From assembly GCA_040222855.1 (NCBI GenBank), contig JAVKCD010000019.1, positions 604,912 to 668,911 of the forward strand: a stretch of 64,000 nucleotides of DNA. Direction: 5' to 3'. This document shows positions 38,202 through 47,597 of the stretch, one piece after another. The notes beneath the pieces were generated by a model that did not search any database, was not told the DNA's origin, and saw nothing but the letters and a program-made list of their open reading frames with translations. A program made the position numbers and the translations under genes. This DNA is from Phycisphaeraceae bacterium (GTDB lineage: Bacteria; Planctomycetota; Phycisphaerae; Phycisphaerales; Phycisphaeraceae). Positions within the stretch are counted from its first letter, which is position 1; every line of letters begins with the position of its first letter.

Positions 38202-38870
38202 ATGACCGCAATCGACACGATTCCGACCGTTTCGCAGACCCCTTTTGACCCCGAGACCGACCCCATCGCTGTCTGCCTCACCGAACTCGAGCTCCGCAAA
38301 CGACACGCCCCCTTCCCCGAACTCTGGGACCTCCGGCACAACGAGCTGTGTGTCGCAAGTCTTGCCCTGGACCAGACTTCCGCCATCGAAGGCAAGCTGG
38401 GCGTCAACCGCACCATCTTCCCCAACCTCCGCCCCGGCATGAAAGCCGGTTTCCTCGCCGACGGCTACCTCGCCTACGGACCCGCCAACCCCGGCGACTT
38501 CCTCGTCGTCCAACTCCTTGTCTTTGAATGTGATAGAGACATCCGGCGCTTCGGCGAAGACGTCGATGAACTGATGAAATCCAAAGCCGCCGAACTCGGC
38601 CTCGGCCTCCTCGCCGCCAACCCCTCCCACGCCGCCGCCGTCACGCTGCTCCGCGAACTCGCCCGGGCTACCATCTCGATGCTTAAACGCAATCGGGACG
38701 ACCACTTAGCGTCTGTTGAGCTCTCCCTGCTCCGCGGAACCGACGTCCCCTACCAGGTCAACCGCTCCTTCACGACCGGCAACGAATACGTCGGTATGTC
38801 CATGGCGGTCAAGCCCTTACGACAATCCAACCACCAAGGCACCCCCGTCCAACCCCTCACCCTCCTCTAA
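38202..38870 (+). CDS. Hypothetical cytosolic protein, family unknown
   Basis: 222 residues, no signal peptide or membrane segment. The sequence is clearly real: good codon use, AAAGGA 9 bases before ATG 38202, and a strong terminator right after the stop. Noticeable blocks are GDFLVVQLLVFECDRDIRRF and MLKRNRDDHLASVELSLLRG, with a beta-rich N-terminal half followed by helices. The alternating pattern reminds me of C2-like beta-sandwich proteins, but I cannot support a family call. It stands alone between NfeD and DUF3179 genes. Confidence 0.65.
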   Translation: MTAIDTIPTVSQTPFDPETDPIAVCLTELELRKRHAPFPELWDLRHNELCVASLALDQTSAIEGKLGVNRTIFPNLRPGMKAGFLADGYLAYGPANPGDFLVVQLLVFECDRDIRRFGEDVDELMKSKAAELGLGLLAANPSHAAAVTLLRELARATISMLKRNRDDHLASVELSLLRGTDVPYQVNRSFTTGNEYVGMSMAVKPLRQSNHQGTPVQPLTLL

Positions 38871-38902
38871 ACCACCTTCCGGGCTGAGCGGGGGAAATCG
38901 TG

Positions 38903-38932
38903 GCCCGCGCCAGTCAGGCGCGGGCTGCTTTT
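38903..38932 (+). terminator. Rho-independent terminator after 38202 gene
   Basis: GCCCGCGCC and GGCGCGGGC form a perfect 9-base stem with an AGTCA loop, followed by TGCTTTT. It also faces the convergent DUF3179 gene. Confidence 0.85.
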
Positions 38933-38946
38933 GTATCTGTTTGTAA

Positions 38947-39933
38947 TCACTCAACCTGTAACACTTCAGCCGCCTCGGGCGACGGTTCAGTAACACCGTT
39001 TTCCCCCCACCGCGGGGCCACCGCCAGCGGGCCTGGACCGCTGCGCACAGCCTCAATCGAGGCTAAATCCAAACGATCCCACTCCTTGGGACGCTCCTCA
39101 GCCCACGTCGTCCACTGCCCGTCATCCAACACCCTCGCGTGCGGCGCCAGCCCCCGGGCCGCCGCGTAAGTCGTTTGTGACCAGTGGCTTTCATCCAGCA
39201 GTGCCAACGGCGTATCCACCAGCGCTCCCGCTACCGCTTTCCCCACCAGCGGCCACCACAACGACTCCGTATCCCGGTCCCAGAGCACAAAGGCATCCAG
39301 TCCGCCCCATACACCACGCTGCGCGTAAGTGTAGCCAGAGACCGCAAATGTGAGCTCCTGCCCCCCGTACCGACGATCATACACCGCGCCCAGGTCCGCC
39401 AGGATGCAGTACGCCGCGAACACCGGCACACCCCCCACGCGATCATTCACCACCTCGTGCCTCACCAGCAACCCAACCGGGTAAATCCGAGCCTCACCAT
39501 TCACCTCCACCAGCAGCACCCGCTCCCTCTCAGGCAGCCAAGCGTGCGCCTCATCAACACTTACAAACCGTGGCGAGACCAGCGCCGAGAACGCCTCGCG
39601 CCCCAGCCCATACTTGAACCGCCCCTCCTTCAGCGTCAGATTCGAGATATCAAAGTGAGCCTCCCCCTCCCGTGCCCCGCCCCACAGCCAGGTGACGCCG
39701 TCTTCGTCCCAGATCGCCGAGCCATGCGGGTCGCCCATCGGCGCCCCCCGCCAATCCGGCCGACGCTGATCGTAGAAGACATACCCGGGATAAATCACAA
39801 CCAGAACAGCGTTGATGACAACAAGCATCGCCACCAACCCAACCCCCACCGTCAAGATCGTTCGGATCACGGACTGTTGACGCGGCGCAGCCTGCCCCTC
39901 AGCGGGTTCCGCCCGATCGTGTGCTTCTGTCAT
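38947..39933 (-). CDS. DUF3179 domain-containing membrane-anchored protein
   Basis: 328 residues. One N-terminal helix (TILTVGVGLVAMLVVINAVL, after about 24 polar residues) anchors a soluble domain outside the membrane. The domain carries DUF3179 marks: RIYPVGLLVRHEVVND, GGVPVFAAYCILADLGAVYD, LTFAVSGYTYAQ and TESLWWPLVGKAVAG. The conserved Cys in AAYC may be functional. Proteins of this family are common in planctomycetes and marine bacteria, with no established reaction. The ATG at 39933 has AGGGA 8 bases upstream; the frame to 39975 would need a TTG. Its promoter must lie in the short gap after gcvP or be shared with it. Confidence 0.8.
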   Translation of the reverse strand: MTEAHDRAEPAEGQAAPRQQSVIRTILTVGVGLVAMLVVINAVLVVIYPGYVFYDQRRPDWRGAPMGDPHGSAIWDEDGVTWLWGGAREGEAHFDISNLTLKEGRFKYGLGREAFSALVSPRFVSVDEAHAWLPERERVLLVEVNGEARIYPVGLLVRHEVVNDRVGGVPVFAAYCILADLGAVYDRRYGGQELTFAVSGYTYAQRGVWGGLDAFVLWDRDTESLWWPLVGKAVAGALVDTPLALLDESHWSQTTYAAARGLAPHARVLDDGQWTTWAEERPKEWDRLDLASIEAVRSGPGPLAVAPRWGENGVTEPSPEAAEVLQVE

Positions 39934-40007
39934 GTCGTGCTTCCCTGTATCCGGTGATGCGGAATCAGGGATCAAACCGCCCCGCCGGGCAGGTTATTCC
40001 GCGCTCA

Positions 40008-42920
40008 TCACGCGATGTCTTCAACCGAGGGACAGGTGCAGATCGGGTTCCGGTCGCCGAAGGCATTGTCCGTCCTGGAGATAGGCGTCCACACCTTGCG
40101 TGCCCGCACAAACGCTAGCGGGTACGCCGCCTCCTCCCGTGAATAAGCGTGCGCCCAGTCCGCCACCATCAAATCCTCCACCGGGTGCGGCGCACCGTGC
40201 AGCGGGTTGTCGTCCTGCGGCCAGTCACCCGCCGCGACCCGGTCGATCTCCCGCCGGATCTGGATCATCGCGTCGCAGAACCGGTCCAACTCCGCTCGGT
40301 CCTCCGACTCGGTCGGCTCGATCATCAGCGTCCCCGCCACCGGCCACGACATCGTCGGCGCGTGGAAGCCATAGTCCATGAGGCGCTTGGCGATGTCTTC
40401 CACCGTCACCCCCGCCGACTTCTCGAACGCCCGGCAGTCGATGATGAACTCGTGCGCCACACGCCCGGTCTTGCCCGTGAAGAGGATCGGGTAGTGCTCC
40501 TCGAGGCGTTTGGCCATGTAGTTGGCCGAGAGGATCGCCGTTGCGGTCGCCCTGCGAATCCCGGCGAGCCCCATCATGCGCAGGTACATCCAGGAGATCA
40601 CGAGGATCGACGCCGAGCCGTAGTTCGCCGCCGCGACCGCGCCCACCCCCCCGTTAGGGTCATCGGTGCTCTTATCGCTGTTGAGAGGGTCGCCTGGCAG
40701 GAACGGTGCAAGATGCTTGGCCACGGCGATGGGTCCGACGCCCGGGCCGCCTCCGCCATGGGGGATACAGAAAGTCTTGTGGAGGTTGAGGTGGACCACA
40801 TCAGCCCCGTAGTCACCCGGTCGGCACAGTCCGACCTGCGCGTTGAGGTTGGCGCCGTCCATGTAGACCTGCCCCCCGAACTCGTGGATGGTGGCACAGG
40901 CTTCGGCGATGCCGGGCTCGAACACCCCGTGCGTCGACGGGTAGGTGATCATCAGCGCCGCGAGCTGGCTGGCGTGGTGTGAGGCTTTATCGCGGAGGTC
41001 CTGGAGGTCGACGTCGCCGTACTCGTTGCACTTCACCGCCACGACTCGGAGCCCGGCGATGATCGCTGAGGCTGGGTTGGTGCCGTGCGCCGAGGTCGGG
41101 ATGAGCACAATGTCGCGGGCGGTGTCGCCCCGCGCCTGATGGTAGGCCTTGATAGCCAGCAGCCCGGCGTATTCGCCCTGCGATCCGGCATTGGGCTGGA
41201 GTGAGGCGGCGGCGAAGCCAGTCAGCTCGGCAAGCCAGGATTCGAGTTGGGTGATGAGCTTCTGGTAGCCGGCGGTGTGTTGGCTTGGCGTATAGGGGTG
41301 AAGGCTGTTGAACTCCGGCCACGAGATCGGGATGAGCTCCGCAGCGGCGTTGAGCTTCATCGTGCAACTGCCCAGCGGGATCATCGACTGCGCGAGCGTG
41401 ATGTCCTTGCGTTCAAGCTGGTCGATGTAGCGGAGAAGCTGTGACTCGGAGCGGTGGGTGTTGAAGACTTCATGGGTAAGGAAACCGGAGGTCCGCCCCC
41501 CCCACGCGGGCAACTCGGGGACGGGGTGATCCAAAGAGGCATTGAGGTTCAGCGTGCGGAGGATCGCGTTAAGGTCGTCATCGGTGGTGGCCTCATCGGT
41601 GCTGATGGCGATGTGGGTGGCGTCAATTTTGCGAAGCAGCAGGCCCTCTTTCTCTGCGGTCTGGAGTGCGGCGTTGGCTTCGGCAACCTCAGCGATCACC
41701 GTATCGAAGATCGGCTCGTCATGGGTCTTGATACCCGCGCTGCTGAGGGCGGAGCGGAGGCGTTCGGCCTTGGAGCGAACGTCGCGAGCGATCTGTTTGA
41801 GGCCATCGGGCCCGTGATAGAGAGCGGTCATTGAGGCGATGACGGCGAGGAGGACCTGGGCGGTGCAGATGTTGGAGGTGGCCTTGTCCCGACGGATGTG
41901 CTGTTCGCGGGTCTGGAGCGTGAGTCGCAGGGCGCGACGGCCCTGGGTGTCTTTGGAGACGCCGACGATACGGCCGGGGACTTTGCGGAGGTGTTCCTGT
42001 TTGGTGGCGAAGAAGGCGGCGTGAGGCCCGCCGAAGCCAAGCGGGACGCCAAGACGCTGCGCGGAGCCGACGGCGACATCAACCCCCCCGGCCCATTCGC
42101 CGGGAGGCTTGAGCAGGGTCAGGGAGAGCGGGTCACAAGCGGCGACGACAAGGCACTGGTTGTCGTGGGCCAGTTCGCAGAGGTCGTCGAAGTTATCGAT
42201 ACGACCGAAGGTGTCGGGCCGTTGGACGAGGACGCCTGCTGCGGAGGCGAGGTCATCAGCGGTGAGGGTGTGCGGGTCGATCCGTTTGAGTTCCACATCC
42301 ATCGACTCGCAGCGCGTGCGCAGCACCGCGAGGGTCTGTGGGTGGCAGCGGTCGGACGCGAGGAAGACCCGGCGCTGTCCGCGGGCGTGGCTGATGCAAA
42401 GGGACATCGCTTCGGCGGCGGCGGTGGCTTCATCGAGAAGCGAGGCGTTGGCGACGGGCAATCCGGTGAGGTCGGTGATCAGGGTCTGGAAGTTGAGCAG
42501 GGCTTCGAGCCTGCCCTGGCTGATCTCGGATTGGTAAGGCGTGTAGGCGGTGTACCAGCGGGGGTTTTCGAGGATATGCCGCTGGATGGGCGGGGGCGTC
42601 AGGGCAGTGTGGTAACCCTGACCGATCATCGGTTTGAGCAGGGTGTTTTGCTTGGCGAGCTGGCGGAGTTCGCTCAGGGCTTGGTGCTCCTTGGCGGCGT
42701 TGGGCAGCGCGGGCACCTTGTCCGAGCGCACGGCGGGCGGGACGACCTGATCGATCAGCGCGTCGAGGGAATCGACGCCAAGGAGGCCGAGCATCGAATC
42801 GAGGTCCGCCGGGGTGATCCCCAGGTGACGACGCTCGAAGCCGGTGGTGGGCGTGGTGCCGAGTGCTGGCATGGTGTTGGAAGGCGTGGCGGAGCCTGTG
42901 GCGTGGAGGGTGGAGGACAT
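40008..42920 (-). CDS. gcvP: Glycine dehydrogenase (decarboxylating), P-protein
   Basis: 970 residues, the full-length single-chain form of the PLP-dependent P-protein of the glycine cleavage system. The N-terminus has FERRHLGITPADLDSMLGLL. The PLP lysine is K715 in HLNLHKTFCIPHGGGGPGVG. Flanking marks are GSCTMKLNAAAELIPISWPE and MMITYPSTHGVFEPGI. It decarboxylates glycine and loads the aminomethyl group onto H-protein; genes for T-, H- and L-proteins are not in this window. Oddly, the + strand base composition changes from C-rich to G-rich within this gene (about 40.4-41.0 kb), see findings. The ATG at 42920 is divergent from polX. Confidence 0.96.
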   Translation of the reverse strand: MSSTLHATGSATPSNTMPALGTTPTTGFERRHLGITPADLDSMLGLLGVDSLDALIDQVVPPAVRSDKVPALPNAAKEHQALSELRQLAKQNTLLKPMIGQGYHTALTPPPIQRHILENPRWYTAYTPYQSEISQGRLEALLNFQTLITDLTGLPVANASLLDEATAAAEAMSLCISHARGQRRVFLASDRCHPQTLAVLRTRCESMDVELKRIDPHTLTADDLASAAGVLVQRPDTFGRIDNFDDLCELAHDNQCLVVAACDPLSLTLLKPPGEWAGGVDVAVGSAQRLGVPLGFGGPHAAFFATKQEHLRKVPGRIVGVSKDTQGRRALRLTLQTREQHIRRDKATSNICTAQVLLAVIASMTALYHGPDGLKQIARDVRSKAERLRSALSSAGIKTHDEPIFDTVIAEVAEANAALQTAEKEGLLLRKIDATHIAISTDEATTDDDLNAILRTLNLNASLDHPVPELPAWGGRTSGFLTHEVFNTHRSESQLLRYIDQLERKDITLAQSMIPLGSCTMKLNAAAELIPISWPEFNSLHPYTPSQHTAGYQKLITQLESWLAELTGFAAASLQPNAGSQGEYAGLLAIKAYHQARGDTARDIVLIPTSAHGTNPASAIIAGLRVVAVKCNEYGDVDLQDLRDKASHHASQLAALMITYPSTHGVFEPGIAEACATIHEFGGQVYMDGANLNAQVGLCRPGDYGADVVHLNLHKTFCIPHGGGGPGVGPIAVAKHLAPFLPGDPLNSDKSTDDPNGGVGAVAAANYGSASILVISWMYLRMMGLAGIRRATATAILSANYMAKRLEEHYPILFTGKTGRVAHEFIIDCRAFEKSAGVTVEDIAKRLMDYGFHAPTMSWPVAGTLMIEPTESEDRAELDRFCDAMIQIRREIDRVAAGDWPQDDNPLHGAPHPVEDLMVADWAHAYSREEAAYPLAFVRARKVWTPISRTDNAFGDRNPICTCPSVEDIA

Positions 42921-43063
42921 GTTGTGTTGAGGTTCCTGGTGGCGAGCGTCCTGCTGTGCCTGGGGGTTTGAGGCGGCCCGTTGACGTTCGGGGTTCTATT
43001 CGCCTGGGCTGGATTGCGGGGGACTGCGACGCCCGGGATGAGGGAGCGTAAGCTGGTGGCATC

Positions 43064-44872
43064 ATGTCGAGGACCAACGCAGAGCTTGCTGGGATTTTAC
43101 AGGAGATGGCCGATCTCCACGAGATCCTAGGCGCCAACCGTTTCAAGGTGATCGCGTTTGCCAAGGCGGCGCGGGTCGCCGGGGACCACGGGTCGGCCTT
43201 GGCGGGGATGTCGGAGAAGGAGCTGCTGGGGATCGATGGCATCGGCAAGGGCGTGGCGGGCCGGATTGTCGAGTGGTCGGAGACGGGGCGGATCGAGGAC
43301 CTGGAGGCGCTGCGGGCGAAGGTGCCAGCCGGGCTGCCGGGATTGCTGGAGGTGTCGGGGCTGGGGCCGAAGACGGTGGTGCTGCTGTGGAAAGAGGCGG
43401 GGGTCGAGTCGGTCGCGGACCTCAAGGTGGCTTTGGAGGATGAAACAAAGTCGGAAGCGATCGCGGCGATCAAGGGCCTAGGAAAGAAGAAGCTGGAGGG
43501 GGTGCGAAAGAGCCTAGCCTTTCTGGAGCGGTCCGTGGGGCGGGTCCGACTGGGGCAGGCGATGGTGCTGGCGGAGGTGGTGCTGGACAAGGTGCGCGAC
43601 TTCGAGGGCGTCGAGGAGGCGCTCTCTGCGGGGAGTCTGAGGCGCGGGAAAGAGACGATCGGCGACATCGACCTTCTGGTGCGGACAGACGGGGATGAGG
43701 GACTGCACAAGGCGATGGCCGCTGCGTTTGTCGGGCTGCCGGGGGTGACCGAGGTGCTGGGGGAGGGGGTGACCAAGTGTTCGGTTCGGATGAAGCTGGG
43801 CGATCGGTCGCCGGAGATGCAGGTGGACCTGCGGATGGTGCCGAGCGGGAGCTATGGAGCGGCCCTGATGTATTTCACGGGATCGAAGGAGCACAACGTG
43901 CGTCTGCGCGAGCGTGCGCAGGAGCAGGGGCTGTCGCTGAACGAATATGGTCTGTGGCGGGGTAAGGCACCGAAGCAGGGGATGGGGGATGGCGATCAAC
44001 TCGTCGCGGGGGAGACGGAAGGAGAGGTTTACGCCGCGCTGGGTTTGGCGTGGATTCCGCCTGAGTTGCGCGAGGATCGTGGGGAGTTGGAGCGCGCAGA
44101 AGGGGCATTCGGTGCCAAGGGCAAGAAGATGGCGGAGCATCGGTTGATCGCGGTCGAGGATGTGGTCGCTGACCTGCACACACACACCACGGCGAGCGAC
44201 GGGTCGCTATCGATCGAAGAGATGGCGGAGGCAGCGATTGCGCGGGGCTTGAAGGTGCTGGCGATTACGGACCACTCGAAGAGTCAGGTTCAGGCGAGTG
44301 GGTTGTCGGCGGAGCGGCTGCTGGCCCATGTCGCGGAGGTGCGGGCGGCGGACAAGAAGATGAAGGGCAAGATCCGGCTGCTGACGGGGAGCGAGGTGGA
44401 CATCCTGGCGGATGGGTCATTGGATTATCCGGATGAGGTGCTGGCGGAACTGGACGTGGTGGTCGCGTCGCCTCATGCGGCGCTGAGCCAGCCGCCGGAG
44501 GATGCGACGAAGCGGCTCATCCGCGCGATCGAGAACCCTCATGTGAAGATCATTGGGCACCCAACGGGTCGGCTGATCAATCGCCGAGAGGGGTTATCGC
44601 CTGAGATGGGCAAGGTGATCGCGGTGGCGAAGGAGCACGGGGTGGCGCTGGAGATCAATGCCAACGACTGGCGGTTGGATTTAAGAGATGTGCACGCGAA
44701 GATGGCGGTGGAGGCGGGGGTGGCGTTGTCGATCAACACCGATGCGCACGATGCGGAGGGGTTCGAGCAGCTTCGGTACGGGGTGCTGACGGCGCGACGG
44801 GCGGGGGCGATGAAGGGGGATGTGGTGAACTGTTGGTCGGAGAAGAAGTTGTTGAGGTGGTTGAGCGCATAA
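43064..44872 (+). CDS. polX: DNA polymerase X with PHP 3'-5' exonuclease domain
   Basis: 602 residues. The N-terminal helix-hairpin-helix part includes LLGIDGIGKGVAGRIVEW. The polymerase active site has GDIDLLVR and the third Asp in QVDLRMVP. A C-terminal PHP phosphoesterase domain has VADLHTHTTASDGSLSIEEM, ITDHSKS and a late GHPTGRLINRREG, with the metal-binding His residues intact. Bacterial PolX fills short gaps in base-excision repair. The ATG at 43064 is headed away from gcvP after a 143-base gap without strong promoter hexamers. A terminator follows immediately after the stop. Confidence 0.95.
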   Translation: MSRTNAELAGILQEMADLHEILGANRFKVIAFAKAARVAGDHGSALAGMSEKELLGIDGIGKGVAGRIVEWSETGRIEDLEALRAKVPAGLPGLLEVSGLGPKTVVLLWKEAGVESVADLKVALEDETKSEAIAAIKGLGKKKLEGVRKSLAFLERSVGRVRLGQAMVLAEVVLDKVRDFEGVEEALSAGSLRRGKETIGDIDLLVRTDGDEGLHKAMAAAFVGLPGVTEVLGEGVTKCSVRMKLGDRSPEMQVDLRMVPSGSYGAALMYFTGSKEHNVRLRERAQEQGLSLNEYGLWRGKAPKQGMGDGDQLVAGETEGEVYAALGLAWIPPELREDRGELERAEGAFGAKGKKMAEHRLIAVEDVVADLHTHTTASDGSLSIEEMAEAAIARGLKVLAITDHSKSQVQASGLSAERLLAHVAEVRAADKKMKGKIRLLTGSEVDILADGSLDYPDEVLAELDVVVASPHAALSQPPEDATKRLIRAIENPHVKIIGHPTGRLINRREGLSPEMGKVIAVAKEHGVALEINANDWRLDLRDVHAKMAVEAGVALSINTDAHDAEGFEQLRYGVLTARRAGAMKGDVVNCWSEKKLLRWLSA

Positions 44873-44898
44873 AAAAGCCCCGACTTGCATCGGGGTTT
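44873..44898. terminator. Bidirectional terminator between polX and PPi-PFK
   Basis: AAAGCCCCGA and TCGGGGTTT pair around a CTTGCA loop. A-run and T-run ends give a workable terminator in both directions between two convergent genes. A second small palindrome (GGTGC-GTG-GCACC) lies at 44918-44930. Confidence 0.8.
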
Positions 44899-44941
44899 GA
44901 TGGGACACGAACCCGAAGGTGCGTGGCACCCGGGCAGGGTT

Positions 44942-46135
44942 TCAGAGCAGCGTCTCGATCTTCGGGAGGGGTCCGACGATGGGGCTGAGGTAGTCGCGGT
45001 AGGACTCGGCGATGTCGCTGCCGTCGACGATGTAGGTGGGGTCGAGGGTTTTGGTTTTGGCGGCGACGTCGGTGAGTTCGATGCGCTGGTAGTCGATGGT
45101 GTAGGGGTCGTTGGAGGTGCGCACAAGGGCGATGGAGCCGTCGGTGTCGCCTGAGGTGGCGAGTTGGGCGGCTTTGTGTCCGGAGGCGCGGGCTTCGCGG
45201 GCGTCGGCTTCGGACACGACGCCACAGAAGGAGCGCTGAAGGTAGCCGAAGGTGTCGGCGCGGACGCGTTTGGCGCCGAGCTTGTCTTTGATGAGGTTGG
45301 AGAGCAGGTCGCCCAGGGCCCCGGTGCCGGAGAGCTGGACGTTGCCGTGGGCGTCTTTTTCGACGTCTTCGGCGAGCTTGATGATCAGGGGGTTGCCTTC
45401 GCTGTCGTGGATGCCTTCGGAGACCGAGATAAGGCAGCGGCCTTGTTTGGTGAAGACGCGGTCGACATCGGCGAGGAACTTGTCCTCGGAGAAGGCGACT
45501 TCGGGGACGTAGATCAGGTGGGGTCCGTCTTCGGGGGATCGGCGGCCGAGCATGGCGGCGGCAGTGAGGAAGCCGGCGTGGCGGCCCATGATGATGTTGA
45601 TCTTGATGCCGGGGAGGGCGGCGTTGTCGAGATTGTCGCCCATGAAGGCCTGCGCGACGAACTTGGCGGCGGAGCCGAAGCCGGGGGTGTGGTCGTTGCG
45701 GACCAGGTCGTTGTCGATGGTCTTGGGGCAGTGGAAAGCGTGGAGCTCGTAGTTCTGTTCCTTGGCCATCTCGTTGACGATGCGGCAGGTGTCGGAGGAG
45801 TCGTTCCCGCCTATGTAGAAGAAGTAGCGGACGTTCTGCTTCTTGAAGACGTCGAAGATCTGTTCGCAGTAGGCGGTGTCGGGCTTATCGCGGGAGGAGC
45901 CGAGTCCTGCGGAGGGGGTGTTGGCGAGGGTGTTGAGTCGGTCTTCGGAGAAGTCCGTGAGGTCGATGAAGTCGTTCTTGACGATGCCGGAGACGGCGTG
46001 TCGGGCCCCGAGGATTCGGGTGACGCCGGGCTTGCCGCGGAGTCCTTCGATGACGCCAACGAGCGACTGGTTGATGACGGCGGTGGGCCCGCCCGACTGA
46101 CCGATGACGGCGTTGCCCTTGAGGGGGGTGGCCAT
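44942..46135 (-). CDS. pfp: Pyrophosphate-dependent 6-phosphofructokinase
   Basis: 397 residues. The N-terminus has NAVIGQSGGPTAVINQSL. The nucleotide/PPi-site motif is FFYIGGNDSSDT, with Asp in the place that is Gly in ATP enzymes, and the sugar-phosphate loop is HCPKTIDNDL. This pattern predicts PPi rather than ATP as phosphoryl donor, so the step would be reversible. Other marks are GIKINIIMGRHAGFL and a C-terminal TFGYLQRSFCG. The ATG at 46135 has AAGGAG 8 bases upstream. It is head-to-head with a second phosphofructokinase gene of ATP type, sharing a 160-base G-rich regulatory gap. Confidence 0.88.
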   Translation of the reverse strand: MATPLKGNAVIGQSGGPTAVINQSLVGVIEGLRGKPGVTRILGARHAVSGIVKNDFIDLTDFSEDRLNTLANTPSAGLGSSRDKPDTAYCEQIFDVFKKQNVRYFFYIGGNDSSDTCRIVNEMAKEQNYELHAFHCPKTIDNDLVRNDHTPGFGSAAKFVAQAFMGDNLDNAALPGIKINIIMGRHAGFLTAAAMLGRRSPEDGPHLIYVPEVAFSEDKFLADVDRVFTKQGRCLISVSEGIHDSEGNPLIIKLAEDVEKDAHGNVQLSGTGALGDLLSNLIKDKLGAKRVRADTFGYLQRSFCGVVSEADAREARASGHKAAQLATSGDTDGSIALVRTSNDPYTIDYQRIELTDVAAKTKTLDPTYIVDGSDIAESYRDYLSPIVGPLPKIETLL

Positions 46136-46295
46136 GGTGGGGCTCCTTGGGGAGGAGGGTTGTTGGGTTGGGGGGGGCGGGGTTCGCCCCGGGGATGTGG
46201 ATTGTAAAGGATTGTGGCGACTCGTTCGGAGAGCGCTGTCCGATTAACCTTCTAGTTATTGGGCAGATGGCCGATGATGGTCTGGGAGCTTTGCG

Positions 46296-47597
46296 ATGGT
46301 GCGACCAGAGGACTTAAAAGTTCGTGTGCTTGGTGAGGCGTTGGTGCCTTCGCCGATTGAGGCGGGGCAAATGTTGCGGCGGATGGGTTCGGGTGGGGTT
46401 CGGGCGGGGGATCGGTTGTTGTATGACGATTCGGTGCGTGGGCTGGAGGGTTTGGAGGAGGGCCAGGAGCTGGCGAGTTTTGAGGTGGCGGGGGCGCGGG
46501 CGGAGCTGTTTTTTGATCCCAAGCACGTCAGGGCGGGGATCGTGACGTGCGGGGGGCTTTGTCCGGGGCTCAACGATGTGATCCGGGGGCTGGTGATGGT
46601 GCTGAACCATCGGTACGCAGTGGAGCACGTGGAGGGGTATCGGTATGGGTACGAGGGGTTGAATCCGGCGTTTGGGCATGAGCCGATGGCGCTGACGCCT
46701 GGGGTGGTGGAGGGGATTCACAAGGATGGCGGGACGGTGTTGGGGACATCGCGGGGCCCGCAACCGCCTGAGGTGATGGTGAGGTATCTGATGAAGCGCG
46801 GGGTGAACGTGCTGTTTACGATCGGCGGGGACGGGACACAGCGCGGGGCGCTGGCGCTGTCGGAGGCGGCGCGGGAGCGGGGGTACCCGCTGGCGGTGGT
46901 GGGTTTGCCTAAGACGATCGACAACGACATCTCGTATGTGGAGCAGTCGTTCGGTTTTCAGACGGCGTTTACGCGGGCGCACGCGGCGATCGAGACAGCG
47001 CACAATGAGGCGCGGGCGGCGCGGCGCGGGGTGGGGGTTGTGAAGCTGATGGGACGCCACTCGGGATTCATTGCTGCTTATGCGTGCCTGGCGAGCAATG
47101 ATGTGAACTACTGTTTGATTCCGGAGGTGACGGCGCCGCTGGAGGGGGAGGATGGGCTGCTGAGTCATTTATCGAAGCGTTTGGATCAGCGGGGGCATGC
47201 TGTGGTGGTGGTGGCGGAGGGCTTTGGTCAGGAGCACGTGCCCGCAGCGGGTGAGGATCGGTCGGGGAACAGAAAGCTGGGGGATGTCGGGCCGTTTCTG
47301 TGTTCGTTGATCCGTGAACGGATTGAAGGGGTGACGATTAAGTATGTGGACCCGAGTTACCTGATTCGCGGCTCGGCGGCGACGCCTCATGACAGCGTGT
47401 TGTGTTTCCGGCTCGCGGCTTATGCGGTGCACGCGGCGATGGCGGGCCGGACGGAGATGATCGTGGGCCGGTGGCACGGTCGCTACCTGAACGTGCCGAT
47501 CCCGGTGGCGATCGCTGAGCGGCAGCGGGTGAGCCCTGCGGGCGAGTTGTGGTTTAGTGTGCTGGAGGCGACGGGCCAGCCGCGGTGGTCGAGTTAG
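46296..47597 (+). CDS. ATP-type 6-phosphofructokinase
   Basis: 433 residues, with an N-terminal extension of about 85 residues before GIVTCGGLCPGLNDVIRGLV. The nucleotide loop is VLFTIGGDGTQRGA, with Gly after Asp as in ATP-dependent enzymes. The sugar-site loop is GLPKTIDNDISYVEQSFG, and GVGVVKLMGRHSGFIAAY follows. The length and the extension match the plant/spirochete-like long clade rather than the E. coli PfkA type. GGGAG stands 7 bases before the ATG. Its neighbour in divergent orientation is the PPi-type enzyme, so the cell seems to hold both systems. Its stop overlaps the stop of the convergent DUF4136 gene by two bases. Confidence 0.87.
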   Translation: MVRPEDLKVRVLGEALVPSPIEAGQMLRRMGSGGVRAGDRLLYDDSVRGLEGLEEGQELASFEVAGARAELFFDPKHVRAGIVTCGGLCPGLNDVIRGLVMVLNHRYAVEHVEGYRYGYEGLNPAFGHEPMALTPGVVEGIHKDGGTVLGTSRGPQPPEVMVRYLMKRGVNVLFTIGGDGTQRGALALSEAARERGYPLAVVGLPKTIDNDISYVEQSFGFQTAFTRAHAAIETAHNEARAARRGVGVVKLMGRHSGFIAAYACLASNDVNYCLIPEVTAPLEGEDGLLSHLSKRLDQRGHAVVVVAEGFGQEHVPAAGEDRSGNRKLGDVGPFLCSLIRERIEGVTIKYVDPSYLIRGSAATPHDSVLCFRLAAYAVHAAMAGRTEMIVGRWHGRYLNVPIPVAIAERQRVSPAGELWFSVLEATGQPRWSS

